Source of the DNA: Candidatus Altimarinota bacterium
GTDB taxonomy: Bacteria > Patescibacteriota > Gracilibacteria > BD1-5 > UBA6164
Assembly (NCBI GenBank): GCA_020631485.1
Contig: JAHDHC010000009.1
Location: 1-51,645, forward strand
Length of the DNA stretch: 51,645 bases
Direction of reading: 5' to 3'
Positions 41,821 to 51,601 of the stretch are shown here, piece by piece (positions within the stretch are counted from its first letter, which is position 1; every line of letters begins with the position of its first letter). The position numbers and the translations under genes are program-made. The notes under the pieces were generated by a model that worked only from the letters and a program-made list of their open reading frames with translations, was not told the DNA's origin and searched no databases.

Positions 41821-44341
41821 GTTCTTGGGCTTTCATGCGTTCTTCATGTGCTTTTTTCTTTTCAGCATCTTTTTTAGCTTTGAAGGCTTCTTTTTTCTTT
41901 TCCCATTCTGCTTCCTGACGCTCTATATCTTCGATCGTTTTATATATTTTTTCTTGGACAGTTTTTTTGGATTTTGCGTATTTTTCACGGCTCACTTGAA
42001 GTATTTTTTTATAGCGCATTTCAAATACTTCTTGATCGATCTCATAGGGAGGAAAGGTTCCAGCAGAGAAAACAGGAGAGGGCATTCCGTCTATCAATTG
42101 TTTCAGATAGATCGTATATTTTTTGAGATTAGTGAGATCCTCGACTGAAGCTTCTCATCATAACACTTCTTTAAGTGTCTCAGCGTCGTGCACTCATACC
42201 TGAAAAGAGATCGTGGATCATACATTTCAAAATACTGCACCAGCTACTTCCTCGCTCATCTGTCCTATATATTGGTTTGCCATTACGAGATTGAGTTTAT
42301 ACTTACGCGCCTCTGAAAGAATGGTTGCAAATGAATCAGTTGCGAAGTTCTGGAACTCATCTACATAGAGATAGAAATCTTTTCTGTCTCGTTCTTTCAT
42401 GTCACTACGAGCCATCGCATCCATCTGAAACTTTGTAACCATCATCGCTCAGAGAAGAGCACTCGCATCTTCTCAGATCTTTCACTTTGAAAGATTTATA
42501 ATAACTATTTTTTGATTATCCATAGCCCATCTCACTGAAAAAGAGTTTTTTGGTTGCCCGAGGACATTTCTCAAGATGGTACTTGAAAGGAATTGTCATA
42601 CTTTATTGAGGATAGGGCCTGTAGCTTCTACTTTTTGATTTGGTGCCATTTTTGCAAATTCTCCTGTCCAAAATTTCTTCACTACAGGATCTTTTACTCT
42701 ATTCACTACTTTTCCTCTATACACTTCACTTGTAAGCATAAGTGGTATAGAAATCAGGGTTGAGTTTGGCATCTCGAGAAGAGCAAGTACCGTATTTCTC
42801 AGTATGTGTTCGAGTCTTGGCCCCCAGCTATCTCAAAATATTTTTTTAAATATTCCAACGATTCATGAAGCTACAAGTGGACGCTGTTCAGCGTCAACTC
42901 AATCAAACATGTTGAAGGCTATAGGCCACTCTTTGTCACTTGGGTCAAAGATGATAGTTTGATTTGTTCTATTTTTTGGGATAAGTCCTATTATGTTTTC
43001 TGCAAGGTCCCCATGAGGATCAATAACCGCGACTCATCTGCCTTGACGTATATCGTCAACGATCATATTTTCAAGAAGTGTTGATTTTCACATTCAGGTC
43101 TTTCCAACGATATATATGTGTCTTCTTCTATCACTTGGTCAGATCCCAAAACTCATATCAGTTCCACGAAAATTTGTCTTTCCAATAGGAGTAAGAATAC
43201 TCTCAGGAGTATGGTCATCTGTGAGATCTCGATCTATAATTGGGAGGTTTGTAGGTGGTTCGAAGTTTTTAGCCTTTACCCAATGAATGTAGGGAGTTTT
43301 CACATAGTTTGTCGGGAAGTGGACAAGCCCAGCAAGTTCTTTTGAGTTGAGGATCATAGATCCTGTATTGATTCTTTGTTTAACTGCTTGTATCTTTTGT
43401 TCATCTTTTCAGAAGTATTTCATCCTGAATCCATTTTGCCCAAAATTATCATATACTCAGAGTGTGGAAACTATTTCTTTTATGGCCATTCGTCTCTCTT
43501 GATAATCATTTCCCGCAACAAGGATATTTATATCTGTGAGAAATCCTGCACTACGAATCTTTGATAGAACATAGTTTGGGAGTCATTTATTGTCTTTATC
43601 CAAGAGCATATCCTGTGTTCATACTTTTACTGTCTCATCATTTTCAGGTTCACCCACTGTTTCTGCTATATCAGGCTCACTTCTGGATGATCAGACGGAA
43701 AATATAAGACGAAAAAGCTTCCCAATAATTATAAAAGGGATGAAAATAATTTTTAGTATTATAAAATACTTACTCAGCATGATATTTTTTACAAACTGAG
43801 GCATATTTGAAGAGAGTATTTTATAGATCTTTGCTATATCTTTTTTCCAGTCAGAATCCCAGGTTGGAGAGAACTGTATCTGTACCACACTTAGAGAATC
43901 TCCATCGATTTTTGAGAGTGATGATGTGAGAGACGAATACGGATCTACAACCTCATTTGATCATTCCTCTTGCAGATCTGTATATCCTTTTATAGGGTAG
44001 AGAAAATGCTTTTTGAGTCAGATATTTGCAAGACTAATTTTATCATTTGGGATAGAACTGAGATAGTCAGCAATAGGAGTTATTTCGACACTAGGATAGT
44101 GGGCGTATATTTGATTAATGAGGAAGTTTGTATATTGGCTATCAATCACGAGAAAGAAGCGTATTTTATTTCCATATTTTACTATTTCAAATCCAAACTC
44201 TGGTCGAGTGATAGTAATTTTTTTGAAGCGAGTCTTTGGTTTTTTCTCAAGAATCTTATGGATCACGATTAAAATGTGCTCAAAGATAGGAGCACCTTTT
44301 TCATTTTCTTTATTTACCTGAACTTCTAAGATTTGTTTCAT
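41804..44341 (-). CDS. VirD4/TraG-like type IV secretion ATPase
   Basis: 845 residues. Coupling-protein ATPases of this family pump DNA or protein through type IV secretion channels. The N-terminal ~400 residues include a hydrophobic hairpin near 150-215 (FVKNIMLSKYFIILKIIFIPFIIIG). Walker A VGKTGMGKSTLLENM is at ~412-426, followed by VAVIDPHGDLAENIIGLIP. Walker B DFYLYVDEFQNFATDSF is near 650-666, with the sensor-like LNLVMANQYIGQM after it, as in TraG/VirD4 and the TraM-recognition family. The C-terminal ~70 residues form a highly charged coiled coil (EAEWEKKKEAFKAKKDAEKKK). Last gene of the minus-strand cluster; its stop lies in the terminator. Confidence 0.87.
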
Positions 44342-44416
44342 CGATTTTTGGATGAATTATACATGGTATATCATAACATACTTTTGTAAAATATCGTAAT
44401 AATATTTCGTATTATT

Positions 44417-45325
44417 TTAGATCTCTTCTGTCTGATCAAGTTTCTTTTTTGCCTCCTTATATGTGAGATACCAAGTAGAGACTCTAAAGATCTCAAGCAC
44501 AGAGGCCATATGTGATAAAAAAGCAATAAAACCAATGAATAAAACAGAGAGTATAATAAGCGATATAGCGAGATATATCTGCGTACTAACATAGGTTATA
44601 GCAGAGGCTATTGCTATAGGGAAGGCGAGAAATACTATGAAGTTAAAAATAACTCTTAGATTGAGTATAAACATCAGCCCATATATTTTCATCGTGAGTC
44701 AGAGGTTGAGGAGAGTGATTTTGGCACTTATACCAATCGATTGAAATAGGGGAGTATTATTGAGGACTATTTCATACTTTGCGTAAGACAAAAAAATGTT
44801 TATAAAGCTCGCAAGGATAAATAAAAATATAAAACTATAGCTTAAAATACTGATATACTCGACTCAAATAAAACGAATCAAAAATAAAAAACAGTTAAGA
44901 ACACTCATGAACTTAAATATATTGAAAAGATTGTTGTATTCAAACACTTTAAAAAATCTGTAGGTTCAAAAACCGATACTTTCTCCAATTGTATTTTCTT
45001 CTTTTTTTTCAATAGAATCTATATGTTTGATGAGTGCTCAATCAAGTATTGGGACAAATAAAGTATAAAATATGAGAAATATAGCACCTAAAATAAGTAC
45101 TTCTATGAGATAGTGAGATTCAAAAAACTCGAGGATGAGTTCAAGTGCTTTTTCTTCTTTTCCAAAGACAACCACATAGGTATAGATCGTTTGATAGCTC
45201 AGGATAACGGTAAAAAACATAACAGACAAAAAACCTCAAATGATATTGAGTTTTTTTATTTTTTTTCTTTCCCTTATGAGTTCCCATGCAGGGATAATGA
45301 TCTTTTCTTTATAGTCTATATGCAT
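44417..45325 (-). CDS. Polytopic membrane protein in the secretion cluster
   Basis: 302 residues with about six membrane segments, the clearest being FLSVMFFTVILSYQTIYTYVV, EVLILGAIFLIFYTLFVPIL, IFLFILASFINIFLSY and a C-terminal pair beginning FIVFLAFPIAIASAITYV. I do not recognise a family. Its ATG directly follows the TAG of the upstream substrate-binding gene, and it ends 75 bases before the ATPase gene, so it likely works in the same complex. Alternative: a permease-like partner of the binding protein. Confidence 0.65.
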
Positions 45326-47509
45326 CTAAAATAGTTGAGAAATCAGAAATCATACAAATCATGATACAGATTTTTTTTCGAGTTTTGGATCTTTTTGCTC
45401 TATGGTATATATTCCTCTTACATAGTTCATTCTTTCACTGTAGTTAGGGAGATAATCCCAGAACTTAAAGTTCTTGATGTTTTTATCAACAAGAAGTCGT
45501 TCATTTGGCTGATAGATTGATTTCATGATTTGCTCTTCTTGAAGGATTTGTATGATATTTTCTTTTTGTTTGTTTTCATCATCACTACTCGTTGTTTTTT
45601 CTCTGAGAGTCTCTAGTGATTCATCGAGAGAAGATTTTGCAAAGTTTGCAAGATTGTATCATGTTTTAGACTGACTCGAGTGAAGATATGGGAATAAGTC
45701 ATAGTTAAAATACCCAAGATTCAATCATACAAGTATCATGTCATAGTTATTTTGTCACTCTGCAAGTTCCGAGGCTAGTTTTGCAGAAGATATAGTTTTT
45801 AGTTCGATTTCTATTCCAAAAGCCTCAAGAGAGTTTTTAATAATCTGTGCTGTTTTTTCAAGATTTTGATCCCCTGTGATATAGGCAAGAGAAAATCAGA
45901 ACTTTTTCAGGTCTCTGTTATAGAAAAAATTATCATCAAGTGCATCAAGTTTTTCTTTGAGTTCTCTTTCTTCATCAGATATTTCTACGACTGCAACTTC
46001 TTGAGAATAGTTTTGTGTTGGATCAAGTCACAGAAGCTCATTTTTATAGCTTTCTAATAGAGTTTTGTCAGGATTATAGGCGACAATAAACTTCACAATT
46101 GATTCTTTTTCGCCTTCGTTGTTTTCAAAAAATATTTCGTAATTATTTATTCATTTTTTTATTGTTTCGTATGTTTCTTCTTCGAGTCTGTAGAAAAATG
46201 TAGTATCTCATTTGTTAAAACCTGTAAGTTTATAGTCTCAAATGTACACAGCTTCAGTTCCAGCATCAACACTTCACTTGAGGAGAAGATTATCTTTTTC
46301 TATAAAATTGTATTTATTTGTAAATGGTTCAAATGCGTATTCAAGTTTTGGGTTTTCTCTGTATTTTCATGAATCATCTTCCTGGGCATCTTCTGCGAGT
46401 TTTTCTTTTTGTTCATCTGTCAGTAAAAAATCTACGATGTTTGATTTACTATAATACTCATAGCTTGCGATCATGGTACTGAGATCTTTGTTTTCGAGTT
46501 CAACAGTAGTGTCAGCTTCAGTTGCAAAAGGATTCATAGTCTTTGTGAACTGCTCACCGAGTGCTCAAATGATATCATCACGCTGAATCTTTTCGAGTAT
46601 AAAAGCTCTCAGGTTTTTATTTTCAATCGTGTCAGTGTTGACAAAAATACTTGTTATTTTTGGAAGTTTGTATTCATATGTTTTAATTCTCGGGGAGTAC
46701 TCTCAGAGAATATTTTCCGTGTCATTAAACACATTAATCATACTTTTGTATTTAATAAGATCATTTGGATCTTTAAAAAAACGAAAGCTGAGTTTATCAA
46801 TGTGATAATTAGGATCATTAAATCTCTTGTTACGAGAGAGTATTACTGACCTAATTCAGGTAGTTTCATCGTTCGTGATGTCAGTAATACTGTAGGGTCA
46901 TGAATACAAAAATTGATTGGGATTCGTGATAACTCCAGAAACTTCTTCGGCTGTCATAGCTGCAACAGTGTCTCATGGTACTATAAACTGCAGTAGCATT
47001 TTTATGTGATTTATATCACTATTATCAGAGCTAAAAACTATTTTGTTTTCTGTTTTTGTAATATCAACATCTTGGAGAAATGGATAAATCGTAGCTGATG
47101 ATTCTACTTCTTTGAGGCGAGAATAAGTCTTGTACACATCATCTATCGATATCTCCGTTTCATTTGACCACATTTGTCACGGCTCTATATAACATACTAT
47201 ATTCTTGAGATTTTTTATATCACAACTTGCAAGATCTTTTACAAAGTTTCAATTTTCAGGATTGTATTTTAACAGTGATCTGTGTGCCAAACGAAGTATA
47301 GTTTCATTTTCATCGTTTGAGTTGAGGAGGGGATTGAGATTGATGATTCATCATAAAATCCCTTCAGATATATTTCATCACTTCACAGGAGTTGTCTCTG
47401 CGTCATTGTATATGTAGAGGTAACTCAGATGACTTGTTATAATTACTAAAAAAACAATACTTATAAAAAATAAGTATTTTTTCATTTTTCCAGAATTGCT
47501 TGTTTCCAT
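45326..47509 (-). CDS. Peptide-type ABC transporter substrate-binding protein (SBP_bac_5)
   Basis: 727 residues, somewhat larger than typical DppA/OppA (500-600). Family-5 binding proteins capture peptides or nickel outside the membrane. An N-terminal anchor (KKYLFFISIVFLVIITSHLSY) follows a second in-frame ATG at 47485, which could be the true start. The early segment GILGGIINLNPLLNSNDENE, then ETILRLAHRSLLKYNPEN (family lNPllxxxx...ixxlifegLl) and SNETEISIDDVYKTYSRLKE (WSDGxPltadDVxfTyxr) fit. No ABC permease or ATPase neighbours it; it lies between SecG and a membrane protein in a type IV secretion-like cluster. Confidence 0.8.
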
Positions 47510-47511
47510 GA

Positions 47512-47532
47512 TAAAAAATTAGCAAAAGCTAA
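47512..47532 (-). terminator. Short terminator between secG and the binding-protein gene
   Basis: On the minus strand TTAGC-TTTT-GCTAA is followed by six T residues, ending a few bases before the ATG of the binding-protein gene. It is a weak 5-bp stem and may allow partial read-through. Confidence 0.55.
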
Positions 47533-47540
47533 ATTAGGAT

Positions 47541-47756
47541 TTAAGAGAAGAGAAAAAGTAATACAGAGTTAATTATAAATATTACTCATAATGCGATAGT
47601 TGCATTGTGAAGAACTTTTTCAGGTCCTCTTTTTACAACGGCATCCATTCACCCAGACATACTAGAGAGATTGAGGCTTACACTTTTATTTTGGATCAGT
47701 ATAACAAATACAAGTAAAACAGATACGAGTATTTCAATTATCATTAAGATATTCAT
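47541..47756 (-). CDS. secG: Preprotein translocase subunit SecG
   Basis: 71 residues: two membrane helices (IIEILVSVLLVFVILIQNKS and TIALGVIFIINSVLLFLFS) separated by the SecG loop SLNLSSMSGGMDAVVKRGPEK (family GGL(g)...xxxrGxExxL). SecG assists SecYEG-mediated export. It is in a secretion-gene cluster rather than near tpiA or tRNA genes, as in many other bacteria. Confidence 0.9.
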
Positions 47757-47761
47757 GCAAA

Positions 47762-48184
47762 TTATTTAGAAATTAAACTTGCGTAAATAGTATTGAGGAA
47801 TGTAAAAATTGCAACTGCAATTATAAAGTTTACAAAACCGTTAATTTCGTATGCTACTCCGGCTATTGTAAGGACATCATTGATGATAAAACCAAGCAGA
47901 TATAAAACGGTAGCATTGATTATCAGAGAGGCAAATCCCATGAGAAAAAAGTAAAATGGGAGAGTCAGAATTTTGAGTGCTGGTTTTAAAAAAGCATTGA
48001 GACATCAAAGAATTATTCCTCAAATAAGATAGGTTTTTATAGCTTCAAAAGAATGAAAACTACAATCAATACATCAGAGAGTGACACCATCTGTAATTCC
48101 TGAGCTTGGATTGGCTCAGAGGAGATAGGTTATGAGCCAGAGGATCAGGCTATTAAATATAATTTGAAAAAGAAGAGCGAGCAT
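47762..48184 (-). CDS. Four-helix membrane protein (phage-holin 4-type/DUF-like)
   Basis: 140 residues with four membrane segments: FQIIFNSLILWLITYLLGA, YLIGGIILGCLNAFLKPAL, FYFFLMGFASLIINATVLYLLGF and FVNFIIAVAIFTFLNTIYA. The piece LNAFLKPALKILTLPFYFF with LNxxlkPixxxLtLP is the signature of the mycobacterial four-TMS holin-like family, widespread in bacteria without any phage link. It lies between the secG and the 48189-48650 gene with gaps of only 4-5 bases, so it is part of the operon. Confidence 0.75.
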
Positions 48185-48188
48185 AGCT

Positions 48189-48650
48189 TTAGAGTTTTAA
48201 GAGTTTAATAGTTTTTTCCAAAAGAGTCATCTCAGAATCGTCAGATTCTTGAATATAGTTTGAAAGAATCTGTTTGAGATCACTTGCTATTTGGTTGTCT
48301 ATATCAAGGTCTATTTGACTGATAGAAGATTTGGAGATCTTGAGTCTGAGATATTGTGCATATTCGCCGTTATAGATTATTCAAAAATTTGCGATTTTTG
48401 AATAATCATAGAAATTATCCAATATTTTTATACCAAGTTCGTGTATCTCAACTTGTATTTCTTCTTCTGAGTTATTGTCTATAAAATATGTAATCCCTGC
48501 AAGGAGAATGATAACAAGACTCATTCAATACTGCTTTGTAAAGAATCACCAGAGAACGAGTCATATCATAATAGAGAGAAATATGATATACCAGCTTGAG
48601 CTTCTATTTTTGTTGTCATTGAATTTCCAGGAGTAGAGAACTTGGTCCAT
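48189..48650 (-). CDS. Small membrane protein of the secretion cluster
   Basis: 153 residues. The N-terminus (LYSWKFNDNKNRSSSWY) leads to two adjacent hydrophobic segments (IIFLSIMIGLVLWGFFT and GMSLVIILLAGITYFID), then a soluble alpha/beta domain (YAQYLRLKISKSSISQIDLDI). The layout (two helices plus ~100 soluble residues) recurs in type IV secretion clusters of small-genome bacteria next to the pilin and PrgI genes. It overlaps neither neighbour and starts one base after the pilin stop. Confidence 0.6.
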
Positions 48651-48651
48651 T

Positions 48652-49026
48652 TTAAGTGAAATTATCAAGTATAAATTTTACAATAAGCCACGAAAATGCT
48701 GCAAGAGCAAAACCTCATAGTGCCATGGTAATCGTTTCTTTTCATTTTGTTTTATTTCCTTCAAGTGATCAAAAGAGTATTTGATAGGCTCAGATGATCA
48801 CAAATACTATAGCAATCATTGCTGCAAGTCACATAAATATATTGATCATCCCATTTATGACACAAGGGATATCATCGAGATGTATATCTCCAACACGGAT
48901 TTTCTCTGCTGTGAGACAAGTTGCATCTTCTGTTCCTCCGAGTATCCCTGCGTCATCGACTCAAAATACCGACTGAGAATGGAGCGCAAGAAGTGTAAAA
49001 AGAGAAATTCTGAGAGTATTGTTCAT
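48652..49026 (-). CDS. VirB2/TrbC-like pilin of the secretion cluster
   Basis: 124 residues. Signal peptide (RISLFTLLALHSQSVFG), a short Cys-containing loop (DATCLTAEKIRVGDIHLDDI, then PC), then two membrane helices (INIFMGLAAMIAIVFVIIGAYQILF and ITMALGGFALAAFSWLIVKFIL) separated by SLEGNKTKGKE. The two-helix, Gly-rich, small-protein plan matches VirB2/TrbC pilins. It sits between a TraC-like gene and a two-helix membrane gene in a tight operon. A similar protein is at 22239-22658. Confidence 0.7.
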
Positions 49027-49033
49027 AGTATTT

Positions 49034-49747
49034 TTAGATTACATCTATATCGGAAATATCTTTGCTTTGTATGGTTGAGAGATTATCAAGTCTCGGGTTA
49101 TAATAATCCGTCATAAGCTTCACAAGCTCTGTTTTATCAAGTTCTTTTGCCTTGATTCATATACTTTCAAGACTTGTTTTTACTGCATTTGATCTCGTAG
49201 CAAGTCCTTTTTTGATACCAGGGAACTGACGTACTTGATCACGGATTTTGAGGATAGAGTCGGTATTTTTTATGGTAGAAGACCAGAATCTTTTGAGTCG
49301 ACCGAGAAAAGTCTCATCTCTCACACTTGTATCTTCTGAGTAATCAAATGGAATGACGATGTAAAAGTCTTTTCTCATGATCTGAGCAAGTTCTATGAGT
49401 TTTTTAAGGTAGGCAATGTATTCGTAAGTTTGGTTTTGGAGAAGTTCATTTTTCTGCGTGATTGCGAGGTTTTCAAGTTTTTTTATGTATCCATCTATAT
49501 CAAGCTTAGAAGATCGTACGAGTATCTGAATAGGGAAATCAAGTGAGTTAAGAAATCTTTGAAAGCTCATGATAATAGCATCTTGTTCTTCTGTGCTTTT
49601 TAGCAAAAAATTGATAGTCGAACACTTGAGTACTATCCTCGCGCTGGAGTCTTTCATGATCATCACATTTTCTCTGATCTGAGAAAAGGGAAGATATCTT
49701 TGAGTTGAGGCATCTTCGAGTGGCTTTTTTCCTTTTTTTACGGCCAT
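49034..49747 (-). CDS. TraC/VirB4 N-terminal-like protein lacking the ATPase domain
   Basis: 237 residues. The start (STQRYLPFSQIRENVMIMKD), ILVRSSKLDIDGYIKKLENL and YIVIPFDYS are the typical N-terminal TraC/VirB4 domain (SxxxYLPxxxIxdgxixlkd...vqxxxxxxxld...). Full-length proteins add a ~400-residue C-terminal ATPase domain with Walker A and B, which is absent; the next ORF is the pilin. Hence only the N-terminal domain is encoded here. A VirB4-type ATPase may be encoded elsewhere. Confidence 0.75.
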
Positions 49748-49750
49748 ATT

Positions 49751-50167
49751 CTAAATTTTCTTAAGTTTATCTTCGAGCTTCGTTATTTTATCAATTTTAG
49801 AATCAAAGTCTATATCTTTTTCTTGTTTTCAATTCTCGTTTGTCACAAACCCTATATCAAGTGGCTGGAAGGAATCGACTCATTTAACAAACATACGTTG
49901 TTTCATATTTATATTGAATCTACTTGCTGAGAGTATAAAAGGAAAAAAAGTCATTTGCGCTCGTTTGAAAAAAACAATCAAAAGAGTTATCGCTACGATA
50001 AAAACAGTCGGAACAAGAGAAACTTGTAGTCAAAAGTTTTGAGTTAAAGATTGCCAAGTTCTATACGCTATACCACCTCCTACGAGTAAAATAGCGAGTT
50101 GTTTGAGGCTCAGTCAAAAAACTATTTTGTCTGCGGTTTCTATCTGTACCGGAATCTTGTATTGCAT
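49751..50167 (-). CDS. PrgI-family type IV secretion protein
   Basis: 138 residues. Typical start QYKIPVQIETADKIVFGLSLKQ (PrgI: M.y.IPxxie.xDkifgplT.rQ) followed by two membrane helices (LAILLVGGGIAYRTWQSL and VSLVPTVFIVAITLLIVFFKRA) and a soluble tail. PrgI-like proteins sit next to VirB4/TraC-like proteins in conjugative and type IV secretion systems of Gram-positive and small-genome bacteria; here its stop is 3 bases before the TraC-like ATG. Confidence 0.85.
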
Positions 50168-50217
50168 AGTATCTCTTGTAAGGCTGTATTTCTATTGTTG
50201 AGTGTATCAGAAAAGTA

Positions 50218-50658
50218 CTATTTTTCAAACACTTCTTTCCAAATCACGTTTTCGAGTTTTTGCATTTTTTCGTATTCAGAGTCATTTTCGTGATCATATC
50301 CAAGTATGTGAAGGAGAGAATGTATGACGAGTTTATAAAACTCCTTTTCAGATCAGAGTCAGTATTCAGATCATTGAGATACAACATGCTCTTCGCTCAG
50401 TACAATTTCTCATGCTATATCTGATTCTTGTAAAGCAGAGAAATCTTCATAATAGTGAAAACTCAGTACATCTGTGGGAGAGTCTTTTCATCTATATTGC
50501 TTGTTCAATTTTTGTATACTTTGTATGTCCAGAAACACTATGTTTATGACCCCTTTCTGAGTTGCAAGGGTATTTTTAGACATGTTTTCGCATATTGAGT
50601 CAAGTATATTTTTGTCAATATCGAATCCTGGACTAGAAGTGATTTCACAAGAAAACAT
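50218..50658 (-). CDS. ybeY: Endoribonuclease YbeY
   Basis: 146 residues. YbeY is a zinc-dependent endoribonuclease involved in 16S rRNA 3' maturation. The family signatures are KDSPTDVLSFHYYED (NxxYRGKDxPTDVLSF) near residues 65-80 and the metal site VIHSLLHILGYDHEND (HxxLHxxGxDH) near 115-130, both intact. One of the TGA-encoded Gly lies in YRGKDSP. It heads the minus-strand cluster and is 50 bases before the PrgI gene. Confidence 0.95.
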
Positions 50659-50704
50659 AGGAGAAATAGACTGTTTATAATATATTTATACACTCTCTAT
50701 TTTA

Positions 50705-50732
50705 TTGATTTTTTTGAAAAAGAAAGTAAAAT
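50705..50732 (+). promoter_or_regulatory. Candidate promoter of the structured RNA
   Basis: TTGATT (50705-50710), a 16-base spacer and TAAAAT (50727-50732) place the start near 50740, exactly where the 14-bp closing stem begins. Confidence 0.5.
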
Positions 50733-50740
50733 ACTTGTGT

Positions 50741-50967
50741 GTCTATTTTACAGGTGACGCGTTAAATATATTTTTTCCTTACGACAAAAAATATACCGTT
50801 GAGTTGTTCTATGTATCCATTGCCGCAGGAGGATGTACTTCTTCCGACAGTATGGAAGGCAGCTCCGAATCCTTTGAATTTCAAGGAAGACAAAATTCTT
50901 TGACTGACCGTAAAATGGACAATATTTAGATCAAAACAAACAGCGCTTTTGCAAGTGCTGTTTTATT
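50741..50967 (+). ncRNA. Candidate ~180-nt structured RNA plus terminator
   Basis: The segment gtctattttac-a-ggt (50741-50755) is complementary to acc-gtaaaatggac (50907-50920): 14 pairs with one G-T and one bulged A. It closes a ~180-base unit that contains smaller hairpins (CTTCC/GGAAG near 50842-50859; TCCTT/AAGGA near 50870-50886) and is followed by a terminator (aacagc-ctt / aag-gctgtt, 50938-50967). The promoter matches the 5' end. The size and end-pairing resemble 6S-like or other housekeeping RNAs, but I see no sequence signature of SRP RNA, tmRNA or RNase P RNA. Overlapping ORFs are poor. Confidence 0.55.
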
Positions 50968-51010
50968 TTATACTTTATATGACTTTTGATCATAGTACAA
51001 GATCATCTCC

Positions 51011-51039
51011 AGTCCCTCTATTTTAGAGGAGAGGGGACT
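51011..51039. repeat. GC-rich hairpin upstream of the ferredoxin
   Basis: agtccctct pairs with agaggggact (one bulged G), with an ATTTT-containing loop and no T-run. This unit may be a short palindromic repeat or part of the leader of the ferredoxin gene. Confidence 0.4.
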
Positions 51040-51108
51040 AACAATAAACTTGAAAAAATATACATCCTCTCTATCATGCAAGCATATAGTATTTTAATAA
51101 ATAAAAAT

Positions 51109-51342
51109 ATGTCACTTCTCACAGACGAACAAAGAAATAAACTCCAAAAAGCATGAATCAGATATCCAGATGTGAATGAAACTTGCATAGGCTGTAGTGC
51201 CTGCACTGCTATCTCAGATGACGTGTTTGAACTTGATGATGAGGGGCTAAGTGTTGTAAAAACATGCAGCTCTTACGAAGACATGGACGTAGACGATGCT
51301 ATAGCTGCTTGCCCAGTAGATGCAATCAGTTGGAAAGGGTAG
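51109..51342 (+). CDS. Single-cluster 4Fe-4S ferredoxin
   Basis: 77 residues. The cluster ligands are ETCIGCSACTAI (CxxCxxC near residues 23-29) and DAIAACPVDAISW (distal Cys near 69), as in single [4Fe-4S] ferredoxins of the Fer4_13/Pfam type; it has no second set. A small, acidic electron carrier; partner enzymes are not in the window. The ATG is in an AT-rich leader; a strong terminator follows. Confidence 0.92.
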
Positions 51343-51356
51343 AGGTATTTACAAAA

Positions 51357-51395
51357 TAAAAGGTTTTCGGCGCAAAGCGCTGAAAACCTTTTTTT
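51357..51395. terminator. Strong bidirectional terminator
   Basis: aaaaggttttc-g-gcgc / gcgc-t-gaaaacctttt with an AAA loop (one G-T) and flanking A/T runs. It ends the ferredoxin gene and, read on the minus strand, follows the ORF at 51398-51601 by a few bases. Confidence 0.93.
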
Positions 51396-51397
51396 AC

Positions 51398-51601
51398 TCA
51401 CAATCTGTCCTCAAGCCAGCGAATTCTCAGACTATTCGGTGCCTCATTGGCCGCCGGTTGCTTTTTCCAGTAAGCAATTATTCTGCGGAGATGAGATTTC
51501 TCGATCTCACTGTAATATTCTGGCTTGGTTGAGCCCTGTGTTCCGGGAACATCAATCAATTCATCTACTACGGGCTCAGGAATTCTCGTGCGAAGATACA
51601 T
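51398..51601 (-). CDS. Small GC-richer ORF of unknown function
   Basis: 67 residues to the TGA at 51398-51400 (YLRTRIPEPVVDELIDVPG, ending RIRWLEDRL). An AGGAAAG Shine-Dalgarno precedes the ATG by 3 bases. Codons such as CCG, GCG and CGC are far commoner than in neighbours, and no internal TGA occurs. If TGA is Gly, translation would run on through the terminator stem and antisense to the ferredoxin to a TAG near 51302. I do not recognise the protein. It may be a recent acquisition or one that ends at TGA. Confidence 0.5.
   Translation of the reverse strand: MYLRTRIPEPVVDELIDVPGTQGSTKPEYYSEIEKSHLRRIIAYWKKQPAANEAPNSLRIRWLEDRL

Noticed and set aside
41730-41918. 62-residue ORF after the deacylase
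   Set aside because: Runs through a terminator and antisense to the ATPase gene; the translation is hydrophobic shadow sequence.
47762-48184. Prophage holin
   Set aside because: The family is common outside phages, and no other phage gene is nearby.
128-50658. Many genes looking like broken pseudogenes under the standard code
   Set aside because: All breaks are TGA at glycine positions; with UGA=Gly the genes are intact.
50840-50880. SRP RNA apical motif near ggaaggcagc
   Set aside because: The GGAA tetraloop is not flanked by the conserved symmetric loop, and the pairing does not fit the helix-8 consensus.
50705-50929. ORF of 74 residues across the candidate RNA
   Set aside because: No recognisable protein features; the pairing of the segment's ends and the following terminator favour an RNA gene. 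An alternative frame from 50812 would run through the terminator.
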